Origin: an uncultured Agathobaculum sp.
Lineage (GTDB): Bacteria > Bacillota > Clostridia > Oscillospirales > Butyricicoccaceae
Assembly (NCBI RefSeq): GCF_944380975.1
Contig: NZ_CALWJK010000008.1
Location: 1-55,791 of the forward strand
Length of the DNA stretch: 55,791 nucleotides
Direction of reading: 5' to 3'
The notes below the pieces were generated by a model that saw only the letters and a list, made by a program, of their open reading frames with translations, did no database searches and had not been told where the DNA came from. Each line of letters starts with the position of its first letter. The first letter of the stretch is position 1. The translations under genes were made by a program, and so were the position numbers. Of the stretch, positions 55,236 through 55,791 are shown one piece after another.

Positions 55236-55555
55236 AGCTTTTCAAAGCGCTCGACGTTCAAAACGAACACAGTCGCGCCGCCAACCTCGACCTGCACCGG
55301 CGTAGACGGGAAAAAGCCCATGCCCAGCTCGGCCGTAGTGGGGATGATCTGCTTGCGCGAGGAAGAATGCTCGCGGATGATGTCGAAGCATTCATCCAGC
55401 TTGGATTCATCCAGACCGATCAGAACCGTCACGTTGCCGGCCTTGAGAAAGCCGCCGGTGGTCGCCAGCTTAGTGATCTGGAAGCCGGCCTTCATCAGAT
55501 TATTGATTACATCCTGAGCATCATCATAATTGATGATCGCAAGTACCATTTTCAT
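55232..55555 (-). CDS. darA: c-di-AMP receptor DarA/PstA (YaaQ)
   Basis: 107 residues, PII-like fold. ATTGGFLKAGNVTVLIGLD (about 32-50) is the signature that binds c-di-AMP. Forms trimers; targets not defined. In Bacillus it lies in the same yaaQ-yaaR-holB-yaaT block; here yaaR and tmk are absent from this position. Confidence 0.93.
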   Translation of the reverse strand: MKMVLAIINYDDAQDVINNLMKAGFQITKLATTGGFLKAGNVTVLIGLDESKLDECFDIIREHSSSRKQIIPTTAELGMGFFPSTPVQVEVGGATVFVLNVERFEKL

Positions 55556-55580
55556 GGAAAAATTCCTCCTTTGAGGTAAA

Positions 55581-55791
55581 TCAGCCGATTACAACCGTAA
55601 TCTCGCCGATTTCATTGTACCATCTTTCGCGGATAAGTTCAATGTGCGCGCGGGTAATTTTCTCCCCCGGCCACAGCAGCGGCACGCCCGGCGGATAGGG
55701 CGTGACCGGACGGGCGCACACCAGCCCTTCGGCGGCAGCCGGTTCGACGCGCCCCGTCTTGGCAAACCACGCATCACGCACGGACAGCACC
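55581..55791 (-). CDS. Orn/Lys/Arg decarboxylase, C-terminal part (partial)
   Basis: The last 70 codons of a PLP-dependent basic amino acid decarboxylase of the YaaO/SpeA group, cut by the right edge. The segment CARPVTPYPPGVPLLWPGEKIT is the conserved C-terminal domain motif (PYPPGIP). Its place before darA matches yaaO in Bacillus. Confidence 0.9.
   Translation of the reverse strand, partial: VLSVRDAWFAKTGRVEPAAAEGLVCARPVTPYPPGVPLLWPGEKITRAHIELIRERWYNEIGEITVVIG

Noticed and set aside
1-55791. tRNA or rRNA genes
   Set aside because: No cloverleaf with a GGTTCGA-type arm or rRNA-like stretch was noticed on either strand; the phage uses a protein gene as its attachment site.

Overview
The window looks like a spore-forming, GC-rich member of the class Clostridia (Oscillospirales-like, perhaps near Butyricicoccaceae; this is an inference from protein style and gene content). 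It holds most of a contractile-tailed (myovirus, PBSX/Xkd-type) prophage at about 1-38,600, followed by host chromosome at 38,600-55,791.

Prophage, right to left. A large serine integrase (37006-38556) sits against the right attachment junction. The junction cuts a host LysM-GH18 spore-cortex hydrolase gene of the SleL/YaaH type right after its MTYE motif; the other attachment site and the 3' part of the gene must lie left of base 1. Inside are a DnaQ-BRCT exonuclease, a divergent repressor/Cro switch (35.25-35.37 kb), early genes, a replication module (initiator with in-gene iterons, DnaB, ParA, ParB-DUF551), two plus-strand cargo units (a five-gene operon with two DUF2589-like proteins; a lone PD-(D/E)XK nuclease), then the late operon on the minus strand: HUH Rep-like protein, KTR protein, HNH, cos candidate, terminases, portal, ClpP-type protease, capsid, connectors, sheath, tube, frameshifted chaperone, tape measure, baseplate, fibre, holin, amidase. 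At the far left is an ImmR/ImmA-like pair.

Three things stand out. (1) Between holin and amidase is a compact, complete-looking type I toxin-antitoxin locus: a 24-residue hydrophobic peptide with a strong promoter and a Shine-Dalgarno sequence buried in a hairpin, fully overlapped by an antisense transcription unit with its own promoter and terminator. (2) A 17-bp near-palindrome, GTGTTCAAWTTGGACAC, occurs exactly seven times, only inside the prophage, in genes and between them; one copy lies in the 5' part of parB, so it may be a phage centromere (parS-like) or a dispersed operator. (3) The prophage splits a probable germination gene, the arrangement known from sporulation-controlled excision (skin, SP-beta).

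Host part, all minus strand except one gene. An iron operon (feoA-feoA-feoB-FeoB-associated Cys-rich peptide) and a DUF3793-flavodoxin operon share GTTAGC-type DtxR-like boxes; between them lies a 340-bp gene-free tract of about ten consecutive hairpins. Next come a TrpX-type ABC importer, a plus-strand CBS-pair protein, two large exported SLH proteins, and the conserved chromosomal block yaaT-holB-darA(yaaQ)-Orn/Lys/Arg decarboxylase, the last running off the right edge.
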